The translations under genes and the position numbers were made by a program. DNA of 35,342 nt from contig URPE01000010.1 of the NCBI GenBank assembly GCA_900549625.1, positions 1 to 35,342 on the forward strand, given 5' to 3'. Of the stretch, positions 1 to 7,609 are shown in pieces. Origin of the DNA: an uncultured Mycoplasmatota bacterium. GTDB lineage: Bacteria; Bacillota_I; Bacilli_A; RF39; UBA660. The notes beneath the pieces were generated by a model. That model saw nothing but the letters and a program-made list of their open reading frames with translations. It was not told where the DNA came from and ran no database searches. The first letter of the stretch is position 1. Each line of letters begins with the position of its first letter.

Positions 1-559
1 TATAACAATATACTAAGTAATATGTTGTTTTAGATAATGTACTATTATCAAAGTCGACTTGTTCTAAGATTATTGGATTTTTATTTTTTAAAGCTTTTGG
101 TCCATATACTTTCTCTGGTGTACCATTTAAAATAACACTATCTTCTTTATAATATTGTTTGGTTGTGTCACCACTTATAGTACTACTACCTTCTTGTATA
201 GTAACGTTATTAGTAGTTGGATTGGTTGATTTATAAAGGGTTATTTCAACGTCATCGCCAAATTCATCAGCAATAACACCTTTCAAATCTATTTCATAGA
301 TGCCTTTACCAGATGCACTATTCTTTTCAATTGTAAATGTTTGAATACCACATTCACCTGGTAATAAGTCACCACTTGTGTAAACTTTTGTTCCTTCCCA
401 CTTAATGTTACCTAAATCTTCGGTTACGATATTTAAGTTTTTCTCATTTCCTGTTGTTTTATTTGCTGTTGCAAAGTACGCATAACTAGCACCAACAGTT
501 GCTACAATAGCTAATAATAAAACTACTACTGCTATTATTATTGTTTTCTTATCTTTCAT
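1..559 (-). CDS. TasA/CalY-like secreted protein, 3' end beyond the window
   Basis: The reading frame opens at an ATG (559) and stays open for 186 codons to the window edge, so the C-terminus is missing. Residues 1-5 are charged, 6-23 are a hydrophobic signal segment, followed by GASYAYFATANKTTGNEK. This matches the SipW-dependent signal and the start of mature TasA/CalY-type fibre proteins. The visible mature part is polar, threonine-rich and beta-prone, with one Cys at about residue 73. The ribosome site AAAGAGG lies 6-7 bases before the ATG. Its signal closely resembles that of the secreted protein at 13697-14353, so the signal peptidase at 7581-8534 probably processes both (inference). 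The fibre role is by family analogy only. Confidence 0.72.
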   Translation of the reverse strand, partial: MKDKKTIIIAVVVLLLAIVATVGASYAYFATANKTTGNEKNLNIVTEDLGNIKWEGTKVYTSGDLLPGECGIQTFTIEKNSASGKGIYEIDLKGVIADEFGDDVEITLYKSTNPTTNNVTIQEGSSTISGDTTKQYYKEDSVILNGTPEKVYGPKALKNKNPIILEQVDFDNSTLSKTTYYLVYCY

Positions 560-582
560 GTTTAACCTCTTTCTACAATAAA

Positions 583-611
583 ATTGTAGCATTAAATTAT
601 ACTTTATTCAA
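583..611 (-). promoter_or_regulatory. Promoter of the TasA-like gene at 1-559
   Basis: On the minus strand, TTGAAT (606-611) and TACAAT (583-588) are separated by exactly 17 bases. This is a good housekeeping sigma-A promoter about 24 bases before the ATG. It lies just downstream of the HU terminator, so the gene has its own transcription start. Confidence 0.6.
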
Positions 612-617
612 TCAAAA

Positions 618-640
618 AAACTAACTTTTATCGTTAGTTT
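618..640 (-). terminator. Terminator after the HU gene
   Basis: An 8-bp perfect stem (AAACTAAC with GTTAGTTT, 7-base loop) is followed on the minus strand by a T-run. It begins 10 bases after the HU stop codon. Confidence 0.75.
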
Positions 641-649
641 CTTTTTTTA

Positions 650-922
650 TTATTGAACAGAATCTTTTAATTTACTTCCAGCTTTAAATACTACAGCATT
701 TTTAGCAGCAATTGTAATTTTTTCTTTTGTAGCAGGATTAATACCTTCTCTTGCTGGTCTTTCTTTTACAGAAAATTTACCAAATCCAGTGAAACTTACT
801 TCACCACTTTCTTTTAATCCAGCTTGGATTCCTTCTAATACAGCATCTAATGCACGTCCAGCTTCAGCTTTACTCATTTCAGCTTTTTCAGCTACATAAT
901 CAATTAAACCTTGTTTTGTCAT
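650..922 (-). CDS. hup: HU-family DNA-binding protein
   Basis: This is a 90-residue histone-like nucleoid protein, the usual HU length, which dimerises and bends DNA. The N-terminal helices (TKQGLIDYVAEKAEMSKAEA) are typical. GEVSFTGFGKF and the arm region with the conserved RPAREGINPATKE follow, then the C-terminal KAGSKLKDSV. I chose the ATG at 922 rather than an in-frame TTG at 943, because the ribosome site AAAGGAAGG (about 932-938) sits 9 bases before the ATG and would be inside the gene if the TTG were used. The gene is monocistronic, with its own promoter (975-1003) and terminator (618-640). A hairpin (949-967) lies in the 5' leader. Identification is firm. Confidence 0.96.
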   Translation of the reverse strand: MTKQGLIDYVAEKAEMSKAEAGRALDAVLEGIQAGLKESGEVSFTGFGKFSVKERPAREGINPATKEKITIAAKNAVVFKAGSKLKDSVQ

Positions 923-948
923 AATAATAGACCTTCCTTTCAAATTTA

Positions 949-1003
949 GTAAGGCGTTTATCCTTACATGTTAAAATTTAACAAAAAACTTAGGTAAATG
1001 CAA
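949..1003 (-). promoter_or_regulatory. HU promoter with palindrome and leader hairpin
   Basis: On the minus strand, TTGCAT (998-1003) and TAAATT (975-980) are spaced 17 bases apart. A perfect 13-base palindrome, GTTAAAATTTAAC (970-982), covers the -10 element. A 6-bp hairpin (GTAAGG/CCTTAC, 949-967) follows in the leader just before the ribosome site. The palindrome is a candidate operator, but nothing identifies the binding protein. Confidence 0.5.
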
Positions 1004-1006
1004 GAA

Positions 1007-1030
1007 AAAAAGCACTTTTAAAGGCTTTTT
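1007..1030. terminator. Bidirectional terminator between spoIVA and HU
   Basis: AAAAAGC pairs with GCTTTTT, extended inward by CTTT/AAAG. T-runs follow on both strands, seven T on the minus strand. It lies downstream of spoIVA and would stop spoIVA transcription before the HU promoter. Confidence 0.65.
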
Positions 1031-1060
1031 TCTTTTATTTAGTTATTATTTGACCATTAG

Positions 1061-1089
1061 TTGACAATTATAGGCAATGATTTTACTAT
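1061..1089 (+). promoter_or_regulatory. Candidate rightward promoter antisense to the spoIVA 3' end
   Basis: TTGACA (1061-1066) and TACTAT (1084-1089) are separated by 17 bases on the plus strand, which is close to the sigma-A consensus. The start site would fall at about 1096, within the strong hairpin 1094-1121. A transcript would be either a very short RNA or antisense to spoIVA. No plus-strand gene follows. Confidence 0.35.
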
Positions 1090-1093
1090 TGTA

Positions 1094-1121
1094 AAGTTAT
1101 TCCAGTGTACTGGAATAACTT
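1094..1121. terminator. Strong 13-bp hairpin directly after the spoIVA stop codon
   Basis: AAGTTATTCCAGT and ACTGGAATAACTT form a perfect 13-bp inverted repeat with a 2-base centre, abutting the spoIVA stop (1122-1124). The T-tract on the minus strand is poor, so it may protect the mRNA end or pause polymerase, with 1007-1030 doing the termination. Confidence 0.5.
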
Positions 1122-2600
1122 TTATATAACTATTGCAATTAAGTTACTAGAACCCTTATTAACTATCTTTGTTACTGTTTGACTTAGTTTATAACGTGTA
1201 TTTTCTGGCATAATAGATAACTTAGCTTGTATACCTTCTTTTACTATAACATCTAGGCTTCTTCCAAATATCTCACTCTTCCAAATACTAGATGGATCTG
1301 TTTCATAATCTTTCATAATATAATTTATTAATTCTTTACTTTGTAATTCACTACCAATTATTGGTTCAAATGTACTTTCTACATCTACTTTCATTAAATG
1401 AATCGAACTTGCTTTAGCCCTTAATTTAACTCCATATCTATTACCTTGTTTAATAATTTCTGGCGTGTCTAATTTCATATCTTTAAGAGTTGGATAAACA
1501 ATACCATAACCAGTACTCTTAGCCATTTTTAAAGCATCTTTAATTAAATCCATTTCTTCTTTTTGACTTGCATATGTCGTAAATACTTTTAAAAGACCTG
1601 CTTTAGTTGTAGCAGACTCACCAACTAAGTCTTTTAAAACACTTTCATATAATTCATTACTACTAGATAATTTAACATGAACAACCCCACTACCACTATC
1701 TAAAGAACTTAAACTTGCTTCATTAATTATATCTGAATCTTTAAAGTAATCTATTATATCTAAAGCATCACGAACCTTCGTTACATGAATCATACTTTCT
1801 CTTATTTTATCTAAATAATGTTTTTTAATTTCATGTGTATTAGGTAAAACATGCACCCACTCTGGAATATCAAATTGAATATCCAAAATAGGAAATTCAT
1901 AAAGAGCTTCTTTTAATATATCAAGTATTTCTCTTTCTCCCATACCCTCAACATTAATAGGCATTACCGGTACATTATATGTATTATGTAATTCAGTTGC
2001 CAAATTTCTTGTAGCGTCACTTTCTGGCGTACTACTATTTAAAACAATAATAAATGGTTTACCTATCGCCAGTAACTCTGTAACAACCTTTTCTTCAGCA
2101 TCTAAATAATCTTCTCTTTTAAGTTCTCCAAAAGACCCATCTGTTGTTACAACAATACCTATCGTACTATGATCTTTTATAACTTTCTCTGTACCTATCT
2201 CTGCTGCTTCTACAAAAGGAACAGGTTCACTAAACCAAGGTGTTTTAATCATCCTTGGATTACCTTCTTCATCCATATACCCTTTAGCATTTGGAATAAC
2301 AAAACCAACACAATCAACTAGTTTAATCCCAATTTCCATATCATTAACAGTTATCTTAGCTCCATTACTAGGCACAAATTTGGGTTCAGTTGTCATAATT
2401 GTTTTTCCTTGTGCGCTTTGTGGTATTTCATCCAAACATCTTTTCCGTTCATATTCATCATGAATATTTGGCACTACTAAATTTTCTAATAATTTTTTAA
2501 TAAAAGTACTTTTTCCAGTTCTAACTGCTCCAACAACACCTAAATAAATTTCTCCACTTCCCCTAGTAGCAATCGAACTTAATAATTCTTTCTTTTCCAT
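1122..2600 (-). CDS. spoIVA: Stage IV sporulation protein A (spore coat ATPase)
   Basis: SpoIVA is the ATPase that polymerises on the forespore surface and forms the base layer of the spore coat. The product is 492 residues, the same length as Bacillus subtilis SpoIVA, and is collinear from start to end: MEKKELL, then EIYLGVVGAVRTGKSTF, with Walker A lysine K30. The conserved C-terminus (MPENTRYKL, VNKGSSNLIAIVI) is intact. The ATG at 2600 is preferred to an in-frame GTG at 2609, because AGGTGA lies 5 bases before the ATG and overlaps that GTG. A mother-cell sigma-type promoter sits at 2620-2643. The gene lies just after a SpoVIF-like gene. This implies an ancestor or host capable of endospore formation. 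Confidence 0.97.
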   Translation of the reverse strand: MEKKELLSSIATRGSGEIYLGVVGAVRTGKSTFIKKLLENLVVPNIHDEYERKRCLDEIPQSAQGKTIMTTEPKFVPSNGAKITVNDMEIGIKLVDCVGFVIPNAKGYMDEEGNPRMIKTPWFSEPVPFVEAAEIGTEKVIKDHSTIGIVVTTDGSFGELKREDYLDAEEKVVTELLAIGKPFIIVLNSSTPESDATRNLATELHNTYNVPVMPINVEGMGEREILDILKEALYEFPILDIQFDIPEWVHVLPNTHEIKKHYLDKIRESMIHVTKVRDALDIIDYFKDSDIINEASLSSLDSGSGVVHVKLSSSNELYESVLKDLVGESATTKAGLLKVFTTYASQKEEMDLIKDALKMAKSTGYGIVYPTLKDMKLDTPEIIKQGNRYGVKLRAKASSIHLMKVDVESTFEPIIGSELQSKELINYIMKDYETDPSSIWKSEIFGRSLDVIVKEGIQAKLSIMPENTRYKLSQTVTKIVNKGSSNLIAIVI

Positions 2601-2619
2601 AATAATCACCTAAATCACT

Positions 2620-2643
2620 ATATGTTAGTATTAAAATTTTATG
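2620..2643 (-). promoter_or_regulatory. Sporulation-sigma-type promoter of spoIVA
   Basis: On the minus strand, CATAAAAT (2636-2643), 11 bases, then CATAT (2620-2624), 20 bases before the ATG. The same element with the same spacing precedes spoVIF (2917-2940). CATA-type -10 and ATA-containing -35 elements are characteristic of sigma-E/sigma-K promoters in Bacillus. There is no sigma-A promoter at this place. Confidence 0.55.
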
Positions 2644-2657
2644 TCAAAAAAAGAAAA

Positions 2658-2900
2658 CTAAAACATTTTGTCTACTCCCTTTGGTACTTTATCATCAATT
2701 ATCGTTTCAATAATTTTATCTTCTCTTTCTTTACTCACTTGCTTACCAGTCATCTTGCTAAGTGTACTAATTACACTTCTTAAAGTATTTTCATCTTTCA
2801 TATTACCTTCTTGTAATTGTTTAGCTAAAGATAAAATAGTATTTTTATCAACTTTTGTTTTCTTTTCTACTCTATTAAAAAAACTATCATTAAATTCCAT
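2658..2900 (-). CDS. spoVIF: Stage VI sporulation protein F-like protein
   Basis: This 80-residue protein matches the SpoVIF (YjcC) family, a coat-assembly regulatory protein in B. subtilis. Visible family features are an FFxxVEKKT start, a middle LAKQLQEGNMKDENTLRSVI and the conserved KQVSKEREDKIIETIIDDKVPKG near the C-terminus. The ATG at 2900 has AAGGGTGA five bases upstream, which excludes the overlapping GTG at 2909. It lies immediately upstream of spoIVA, each gene having the same CATAAAAT-N11-CATAT promoter, so the two are probably co-regulated during sporulation. No signal peptide or membrane segment is visible. The family call is by motif memory. Confidence 0.82.
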   Translation of the reverse strand: MEFNDSFFNRVEKKTKVDKNTILSLAKQLQEGNMKDENTLRSVISTLSKMTGKQVSKEREDKIIETIIDDKVPKGVDKMF

Positions 2901-2916
2901 ATAAATCACCCTTTCA

Positions 2917-2940
2917 ATATGGCTATTTATATATTTTATG
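2917..2940 (-). promoter_or_regulatory. Sporulation-sigma-type promoter of spoVIF
   Basis: On the minus strand, CATAAAAT (2933-2940), 11 bases, then CATAT (2917-2921), about 16 bases before the start codon. It has the same architecture as the spoIVA promoter. Confidence 0.5.
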
Positions 2941-2961
2941 ATTAATTCTTTTATTCTCTAC

Positions 2962-2987
2962 AAAAAAAGAAAGCAACTATACTTTCT
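2962..2987 (-). terminator. Terminator of the pyrophosphatase gene
   Basis: AGAAAG/CTTTCT forms a 6-bp stem with an 8-base loop, followed on the minus strand by seven T. The stem overlaps the stop codon of the pyrophosphatase gene (2986-2988). Confidence 0.65.
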
Positions 2988-4614
2988 AATTATTTTTTTC
3001 TAATGATTCCATTATTTTAGGAAGCATTTGTTTCTTACGTGAAACTAAATCCGGAATAAATGTTCCTTCTTCTATATTTTCTAATTCAAAACTATCTTCA
3101 ACAATATGTTTAGATTCATCATTATAAAGAACATATGAACCATTCTTAACAATATCAGTTATAAATAATGTAACTACACTATAATCTCTCTTAGCAATTT
3201 CATTTAACTTAGCAATATACTCATCCAAATGACTTTTCATGCTATCAAAATCCATTGTAATAACTTGACTAATACCTAAAGATGTATTTTCTACTTTATA
3301 TGATTTAAAGTCTTGATAAATTAAGTCTTCAACACTCATACCTTCTACAGAACTACCTGCTTTAAGCATTAGATAACCATATTCACTATAAGAAACTCCA
3401 GCAATATTAGCTAAATACTCTACTGCTTCTTTATCTAAACTAGTTGTAGTAGGGCTTTTCAAAATTAATGTATCTGATAAAATAGCAGAAAGCATTAACC
3501 CAGCAATATCACGAGGAATCTCTACTTTATATTCTTTATATAATTCATATAAAACTGTACATGTACACCCTACTGGCATACTTCTAAAGTTAATTGGCAC
3601 ACTTGTACCTATAGCCCCTAAATTATGATGATCAATTATCTCAACAATATTAGCTTCATCAATACCCGGAACACTTTGTTCTATATTATTATGATCAACT
3701 AAAATAACATTCTTTTTCTCATAAGAACCAATATCAGTCATTCTAATAAGACCAAGACATTCATCTTTTTTATTCATTACAGGATAATTAGTAAAACCAA
3801 GCTTTGTAGCCTCGGCAATAAAATCAGTTAAATAATCTAAATCACTTACAACATGAGGATTTTTATTAGTAATAATAGTATTAACATAATTACTTAAAGC
3901 TATTTGATTACATGTATTATAAGTATCTAAAGAACTTGATATTACACTTACTTTATTTTTTTTAGCAAGTTCTAATAATTCATCATCTAAATCAAAATTA
4001 TTAGTAAGTACTAATAAAGCAATACCAGATTCTAAACCATGTTTAATAACTTTATTTCTATTACCAACTATTAAAATATCATTTTCTTTTAAAGGTGATG
4101 TTTCAATAAATGTTTGACTTTTATAACTACCCGCTATTAAAGTTCCATCAAACTCATCATGATATTTTAATATTTCTCTACCATTTAAAGCTTCCATTAC
4201 ATGTTCATAATTTGTCTTTAAATGTTCTCTTGATTTTTCTACAAAAAGCATCGCAATCTCTTTTAATGTAATAAGACTAACTAAATGTTTTTTATCATCA
4301 ACTATTGGTGTAGCTGTAATATGATTTAAAGTTAAATACTCAACTACTTCTTTAATAGAAGCATTTTTATTTAACATAATACCTTTATGATAAAAAACAT
4401 TTCTAAGTTGTACTTTAACATTATTTAAATATTCTGGTTCTTTTACATTAAAATAATTTAAAGCAAAAGCCGTTTCTTTATTAATATGTCCTAATACTCT
4501 TGGACTAGTATTATCTCCAAGTTTATTTTTTAAATAAGAAAAACTAATTGCTGAACAAACTGAATCAGTATCAGGATTTCTATGCCCAAATACTAAAGTT
4601 GGATTATTTGTCAA
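2986..4614 (-). CDS. ppaC: Manganese-dependent inorganic pyrophosphatase with CBS and DRTGG domains
   Basis: This is a DHH-superfamily (family II) pyrophosphatase that hydrolyses PPi to phosphate in the cytoplasm. The product is 542 residues. The DHH domain is split: GHRNPDTDS gives H11, D15 and D17. CBS repeats lie at about 80-120 and 255-300 with a DRTGG-type segment (about 125-240) between them. The DHH part then resumes with LVDHNN (D307) and IIDHHNLG (D328-H330), followed by a DHHA2 domain to the C-terminus. CBS-PPases of this build are regulated by adenine nucleotides. The start is TTG (4614), since AGGAGTG lies 6-9 bases upstream and no better start exists. It follows uvrB by 67 bases but has its own promoter-like sequence there. 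Confidence 0.93.
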   Translation of the reverse strand: MTNNPTLVFGHRNPDTDSVCSAISFSYLKNKLGDNTSPRVLGHINKETAFALNYFNVKEPEYLNNVKVQLRNVFYHKGIMLNKNASIKEVVEYLTLNHITATPIVDDKKHLVSLITLKEIAMLFVEKSREHLKTNYEHVMEALNGREILKYHDEFDGTLIAGSYKSQTFIETSPLKENDILIVGNRNKVIKHGLESGIALLVLTNNFDLDDELLELAKKNKVSVISSSLDTYNTCNQIALSNYVNTIITNKNPHVVSDLDYLTDFIAEATKLGFTNYPVMNKKDECLGLIRMTDIGSYEKKNVILVDHNNIEQSVPGIDEANIVEIIDHHNLGAIGTSVPINFRSMPVGCTCTVLYELYKEYKVEIPRDIAGLMLSAILSDTLILKSPTTTSLDKEAVEYLANIAGVSYSEYGYLMLKAGSSVEGMSVEDLIYQDFKSYKVENTSLGISQVITMDFDSMKSHLDEYIAKLNEIAKRDYSVVTLFITDIVKNGSYVLYNDESKHIVEDSFELENIEEGTFIPDLVSRKKQMLPKIMESLEKNN

Positions 4615-4638
4615 TTTTCTTCACTCCTTTGCTTATTT

Positions 4639-4666
4639 AGTTTATCATAATTTTAAAAAAAAGCAA
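4639..4666 (-). promoter_or_regulatory. Possible promoter between uvrB and ppaC
   Basis: On the minus strand, TTGCTT (4661-4666) and TAAACT (4639-4644) are spaced 16 bases apart, about 25 bases before the TTG start. No clear terminator separates the two genes, so read-through from uvrB is also possible. Confidence 0.4.
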
Positions 4667-4681
4667 ATAACTTACAAACAA

Positions 4682-6628
4682 TTATTCACTTTTCATTTCA
4701 AAAATAATGTCTCTTAATTCCATTGCTCTTTCAAAATCTAAATTGGCTGCCGACTTACGCATTTCACTCTCTAAATCAGCTAACATTTTTTCTTTCTCTT
4801 TTTTAGTTATCTTAGTCTTTTTATTCTTCTCTTTAACTTCATTAGTAATAACATCTTTAATTTCTTTTTGAATAGTTTTAGGAATTATATTGTGTTCTTT
4901 ATTAAATACCGATTGAATTTCTCTTCTTCGGTTTGTTTCTTTAATAGCGTAATCCATAGCTTCACTTATTGTATCGGCATACATTATAACCTCACCATTT
5001 GCATTTCTTGCTGCTCTACCAATAGTTTGAATTAAACTCCTAGAACTACGCAAGAACCCTTGTTTATCAGCATCTAAGATACAAATTAAACTTACTTCTG
5101 GAATATCAATACCCTCTCTTAATAAGTTAATACCTACAACTACATCATAAATACCAGCTCGTAAATCATGAATTATTTTTAACCGATCCAAAGTTTTAAT
5201 CTCATTATGTAAATATGCAACTTTAATATTTAATTCTTTCAAATAATTAGTTAGTTCCTCACTCATTTTAATTGTTAAAGTAGTTATTAACACTCTTTCA
5301 TTTTTAGCCATACGAATTCTTATTTCATTAATTATATCATCTATTTGTCCTTCTGTACCTCTTACATGAATAATAGGGTCTAATAAGCCAGTAGGTCTTA
5401 TTATTTGTTCCACATATTTGCCATGTGTTTTTTCCAGTTCATAATCACCAGGTGTCGCCGAAACATAAATAGCATTATTAATCTTACTTTCAAACTCTTC
5501 AAATTTAAGTGGTCTATTATCTAAGGCACTAGGAAGTCTAAAACCATAGTCAACAAGTGTTTGCTTACGCATTCTATCACCATTATACATCCCTCTTACT
5601 TGAGGAAGTGTCACATGTGATTCATCAACGATTAGTAGAAAGTCTTTAGGAAAAAAGTCAATTAAACAAGTTGGTGTTTCACCTTCACCTCTTAAAGCAA
5701 GATGCCTTGAATAATTCTCTACCCCATTACAAAATCCTGTTTCTTTAAGCATTTCTATATCATAGTTTGTTCTCTCTCTAAGTCTTTGTTCTTCTAATAA
5801 TTTATTTTGACTTTTTAATTCAGTTAAACGAGTCTCTAACTCACTTTCAATTCTTTTAATTGCTTCTTGTAATTTTTCATCACTAGTAACGAAATGACTT
5901 GCTGGTGATATTGTAACACTTCTAACACTTTTAATAATAGCCCCCGTTACTGGATCAAAATAACTTATTCTATCAACTTCATCACCAAACAACTCTATTC
6001 TTATACCACTGGTGTGTTCATTAACTGGTACTATATCAACAATATCACCTCTAACTCTAAATGTTCCTCTTTTAAAATCAATATCGTTTCTCTCATAAGT
6101 CATATCAATTAACTTATTTATAATATCATTTCTTCTAACATTGTCACCAACTGTTAAAATAAGCATCTTTTTTATATACTCTTCTTTTTCACCAATACCA
6201 TAAATACAAGAAACAGAAGAAACCACTATTGTATCTTGATAATTAATTAAAGCACTTGTAGCAGCATGACGTAGTTCATCTATTTCATCATTTATTGAAG
6301 AGTCTTTTTCAATATAAGTATCACTTGATGGAACATATGCTTCTGGCTGATAATAATCATAATATGATACAAAGTATTCAACATGGTTATTTGGGAATAA
6401 CTCTTTAAACTCACTATAAAGTTGACCAGCTAAAGTCTTATTATGAGCAAGAATTAAAGTTGGTTTATTAACTTTTGCTATAACATTAGCCATTGTAAAT
6501 GTCTTACCAGTACCAGTAGCACCCAGTAAAACTTGTTCTTTCTTGCCATTATTTATTCCTTCAACTAACTTTTCAATAGCCTGTGGTTGATCACCACTTG
6601 GTTTATATTTTGATACTAATTCAAACAT
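4682..6628 (-). CDS. uvrB: Excinuclease ABC subunit UvrB
   Basis: UvrB is the damage-verification helicase subunit of nucleotide excision repair, working with UvrA and UvrC. The 648-residue length is typical. Walker A GATGTGKT lies at residues 36-43. The beta-hairpin region YYDYYQPEAYVPSSDTYIEK inserts between damaged strands. DESH is at about 337, the motif V/VI region contains RPTGLLDP and QTIGRAARN, and the C-terminal UVR domain ends in FERAMELRDIIFEMK, which contacts UvrC. A very strong ribosome site AAAGGAGGT precedes the ATG. uvrA is not the next gene downstream, where it often sits in Bacillota. I saw no obvious SOS box in the 90 bases upstream. Confidence 0.98.
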   Translation of the reverse strand: MFELVSKYKPSGDQPQAIEKLVEGINNGKKEQVLLGATGTGKTFTMANVIAKVNKPTLILAHNKTLAGQLYSEFKELFPNNHVEYFVSYYDYYQPEAYVPSSDTYIEKDSSINDEIDELRHAATSALINYQDTIVVSSVSCIYGIGEKEEYIKKMLILTVGDNVRRNDIINKLIDMTYERNDIDFKRGTFRVRGDIVDIVPVNEHTSGIRIELFGDEVDRISYFDPVTGAIIKSVRSVTISPASHFVTSDEKLQEAIKRIESELETRLTELKSQNKLLEEQRLRERTNYDIEMLKETGFCNGVENYSRHLALRGEGETPTCLIDFFPKDFLLIVDESHVTLPQVRGMYNGDRMRKQTLVDYGFRLPSALDNRPLKFEEFESKINNAIYVSATPGDYELEKTHGKYVEQIIRPTGLLDPIIHVRGTEGQIDDIINEIRIRMAKNERVLITTLTIKMSEELTNYLKELNIKVAYLHNEIKTLDRLKIIHDLRAGIYDVVVGINLLREGIDIPEVSLICILDADKQGFLRSSRSLIQTIGRAARNANGEVIMYADTISEAMDYAIKETNRRREIQSVFNKEHNIIPKTIQKEIKDVITNEVKEKNKKTKITKKEKEKMLADLESEMRKSAANLDFERAMELRDIIFEMKSE

Positions 6629-6757
6629 TTTTTACCTCCTTTACACCCCTTATGAATTTCTTACAAACTTTTAAAAGATAACTATTAGCCATCTATTAAT
6701 CACTAAATTTGTCCTTACTACTTATAATTAATGATTAAATGATACATATTTCTTTTT

Positions 6758-6900
6758 TTATGATAATTCGGTCGACACTGTCGACCAATTTGGATAGTAT
6801 TCATAGAATCTATGAGTTCTTCTTAATGAAGCATTAGAAAAATCGTTACCAAATCATTTGTTAATTTATTAGCCAACACTTCAATTATTATTTTCTATAA
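6758..6900 (-). pseudogene. Remnant of a DUF1016 (YhcG-like) N-terminal domain
   Basis: Two minus-strand frames joined by one frameshift near 6845 read VLANKLTNDFG, then NASLRRTHRFYEYYPNWSTV and STELS, before a stop. The pattern (LTxxFGxxFSxxxLRRxxxFYxxxPxxSTVSxxLS) resembles the DUF1016 N-terminal domain of YhcG-type putative nucleases. Only about 45 residues survive, with an upstream stop and no nuclease domain. It follows the KilA-N remnant directly, suggesting decay of a former phage- or mobile-element-derived segment. Confidence 0.5.
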
Positions 6901-6902
6901 GT

Positions 6903-7132
6903 TCAACTGTTATACCTACCTTGTTTTGAAATAATCCCAATTGCATTTGCTGATTTAATCCATTTTTTAGGAGTCATAACAAAAGTATTAGTTCCAGATT
7001 CATTTTTAAACCCATCGAATTCAATGGAATTTAATTATTCATTATATAAATATTCCAATATCCCTAAAAACAATAAGCCATTAGTTGTTCTCATTCAGTT
7101 TTGAATAATATAATAACTTCATCATCCATCAT
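6903..7132 (-). pseudogene. Remnant of a KilA-N domain protein
   Basis: On the minus strand, with internal stops and a frameshift, the fragments read MMDDEVIILFKTE, RTTNGLLFLGILEYLYNE and then LNSIEFDGFKNESGTNTFVM, TPKKWIKSANAIGIISKQGR, YNS. The last blocks match the core of the KilA-N DNA-binding domain common in phage and mobile-element proteins (NSIEFDGFKxxxGxNxFxxTPKxWIxxxNAIGIISKxGRY). At least three disabling changes are present and the C-terminal half is gone, so this is not a working gene. It fills most of the 554-base gap between uvrB and cutA. Confidence 0.65.
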
Positions 7133-7182
7133 TGCCTATATTATTTATTTTAGTATGCACAACTCACTTATAAAATATTAAT

Positions 7183-7497
7183 TTATAAAATTTCCTCATC
7201 AAGCCATTTCAAATAATCATTACTAACACTAGTTATATCATAAACAGCAAATTCAAAAATATCATAATTATGTTTTTCTTTTACAATATCATATATTAAA
7301 GATTGATTCTTTTTCTTAGTTTTCACTTGCATAAGATATTCATGTGCTTGCTCTTTAGCACCATGCCATAACCAAGTACTATCACTTTCTATAACATGTG
7401 CACTAGCAATTAGTTTTTGTCCTAACAAAACATTTACAATCTCCTTAACAAGTTCTAAATTATCAAAAGCAATCTCAATCATACAATATTCTTGCAT
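7183..7497 (-). CDS. cutA: CutA1-family divalent-cation tolerance protein
   Basis: This 104-residue protein fits the CutA1 family of small trimeric ferredoxin-like-fold proteins, historically linked to copper tolerance and of unclear biochemical role. Family features are the IEIAFDNLE start, KLIASAHVIES, a Trp-containing beta strand (STWLWHG), YLMQVKTKKK and the C-terminal YDIFEFAVYDITSVSNDYLKWL. The ribosome site GGAGG lies 6 bases before the ATG. It stands alone between the KilA-N/DUF1016 remnants and the terminator of the signal peptidase gene. No metal transporter is nearby. Confidence 0.86.
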   Translation of the reverse strand: MQEYCMIEIAFDNLELVKEIVNVLLGQKLIASAHVIESDSTWLWHGAKEQAHEYLMQVKTKKKNQSLIYDIVKEKHNYDIFEFAVYDITSVSNDYLKWLDEEIL

Positions 7498-7560
7498 ACA
7501 GCACCTCCATTAATTAAATTAATCATATACTACATACATGCGTTTGTCAATCGAAAATTA

Positions 7561-7609
7561 AAAAAAGAACTATTTTATTCTTAATTGTTTTTCTTTATAG
7601 TTCTTTTTT
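7561..7609. terminator. Bidirectional terminator at the sipW 3' end
   Basis: AAAAAAGAACTAT pairs with ATAGTTCTTTTTT (13 bp, 23-base loop). A T-run follows on either strand. The 3' arm lies inside the last codons of the signal peptidase gene, whose stop is in the loop. Confidence 0.65.

Noticed and set aside
6770..6786. GGTCGAC-ACT-GTCGACC inverted repeat as an operator or recombination site
   Set aside because: It coincides with the codons for WSTVST in the DUF1016 remnant and has no promoter nearby, so chance is the simpler explanation.
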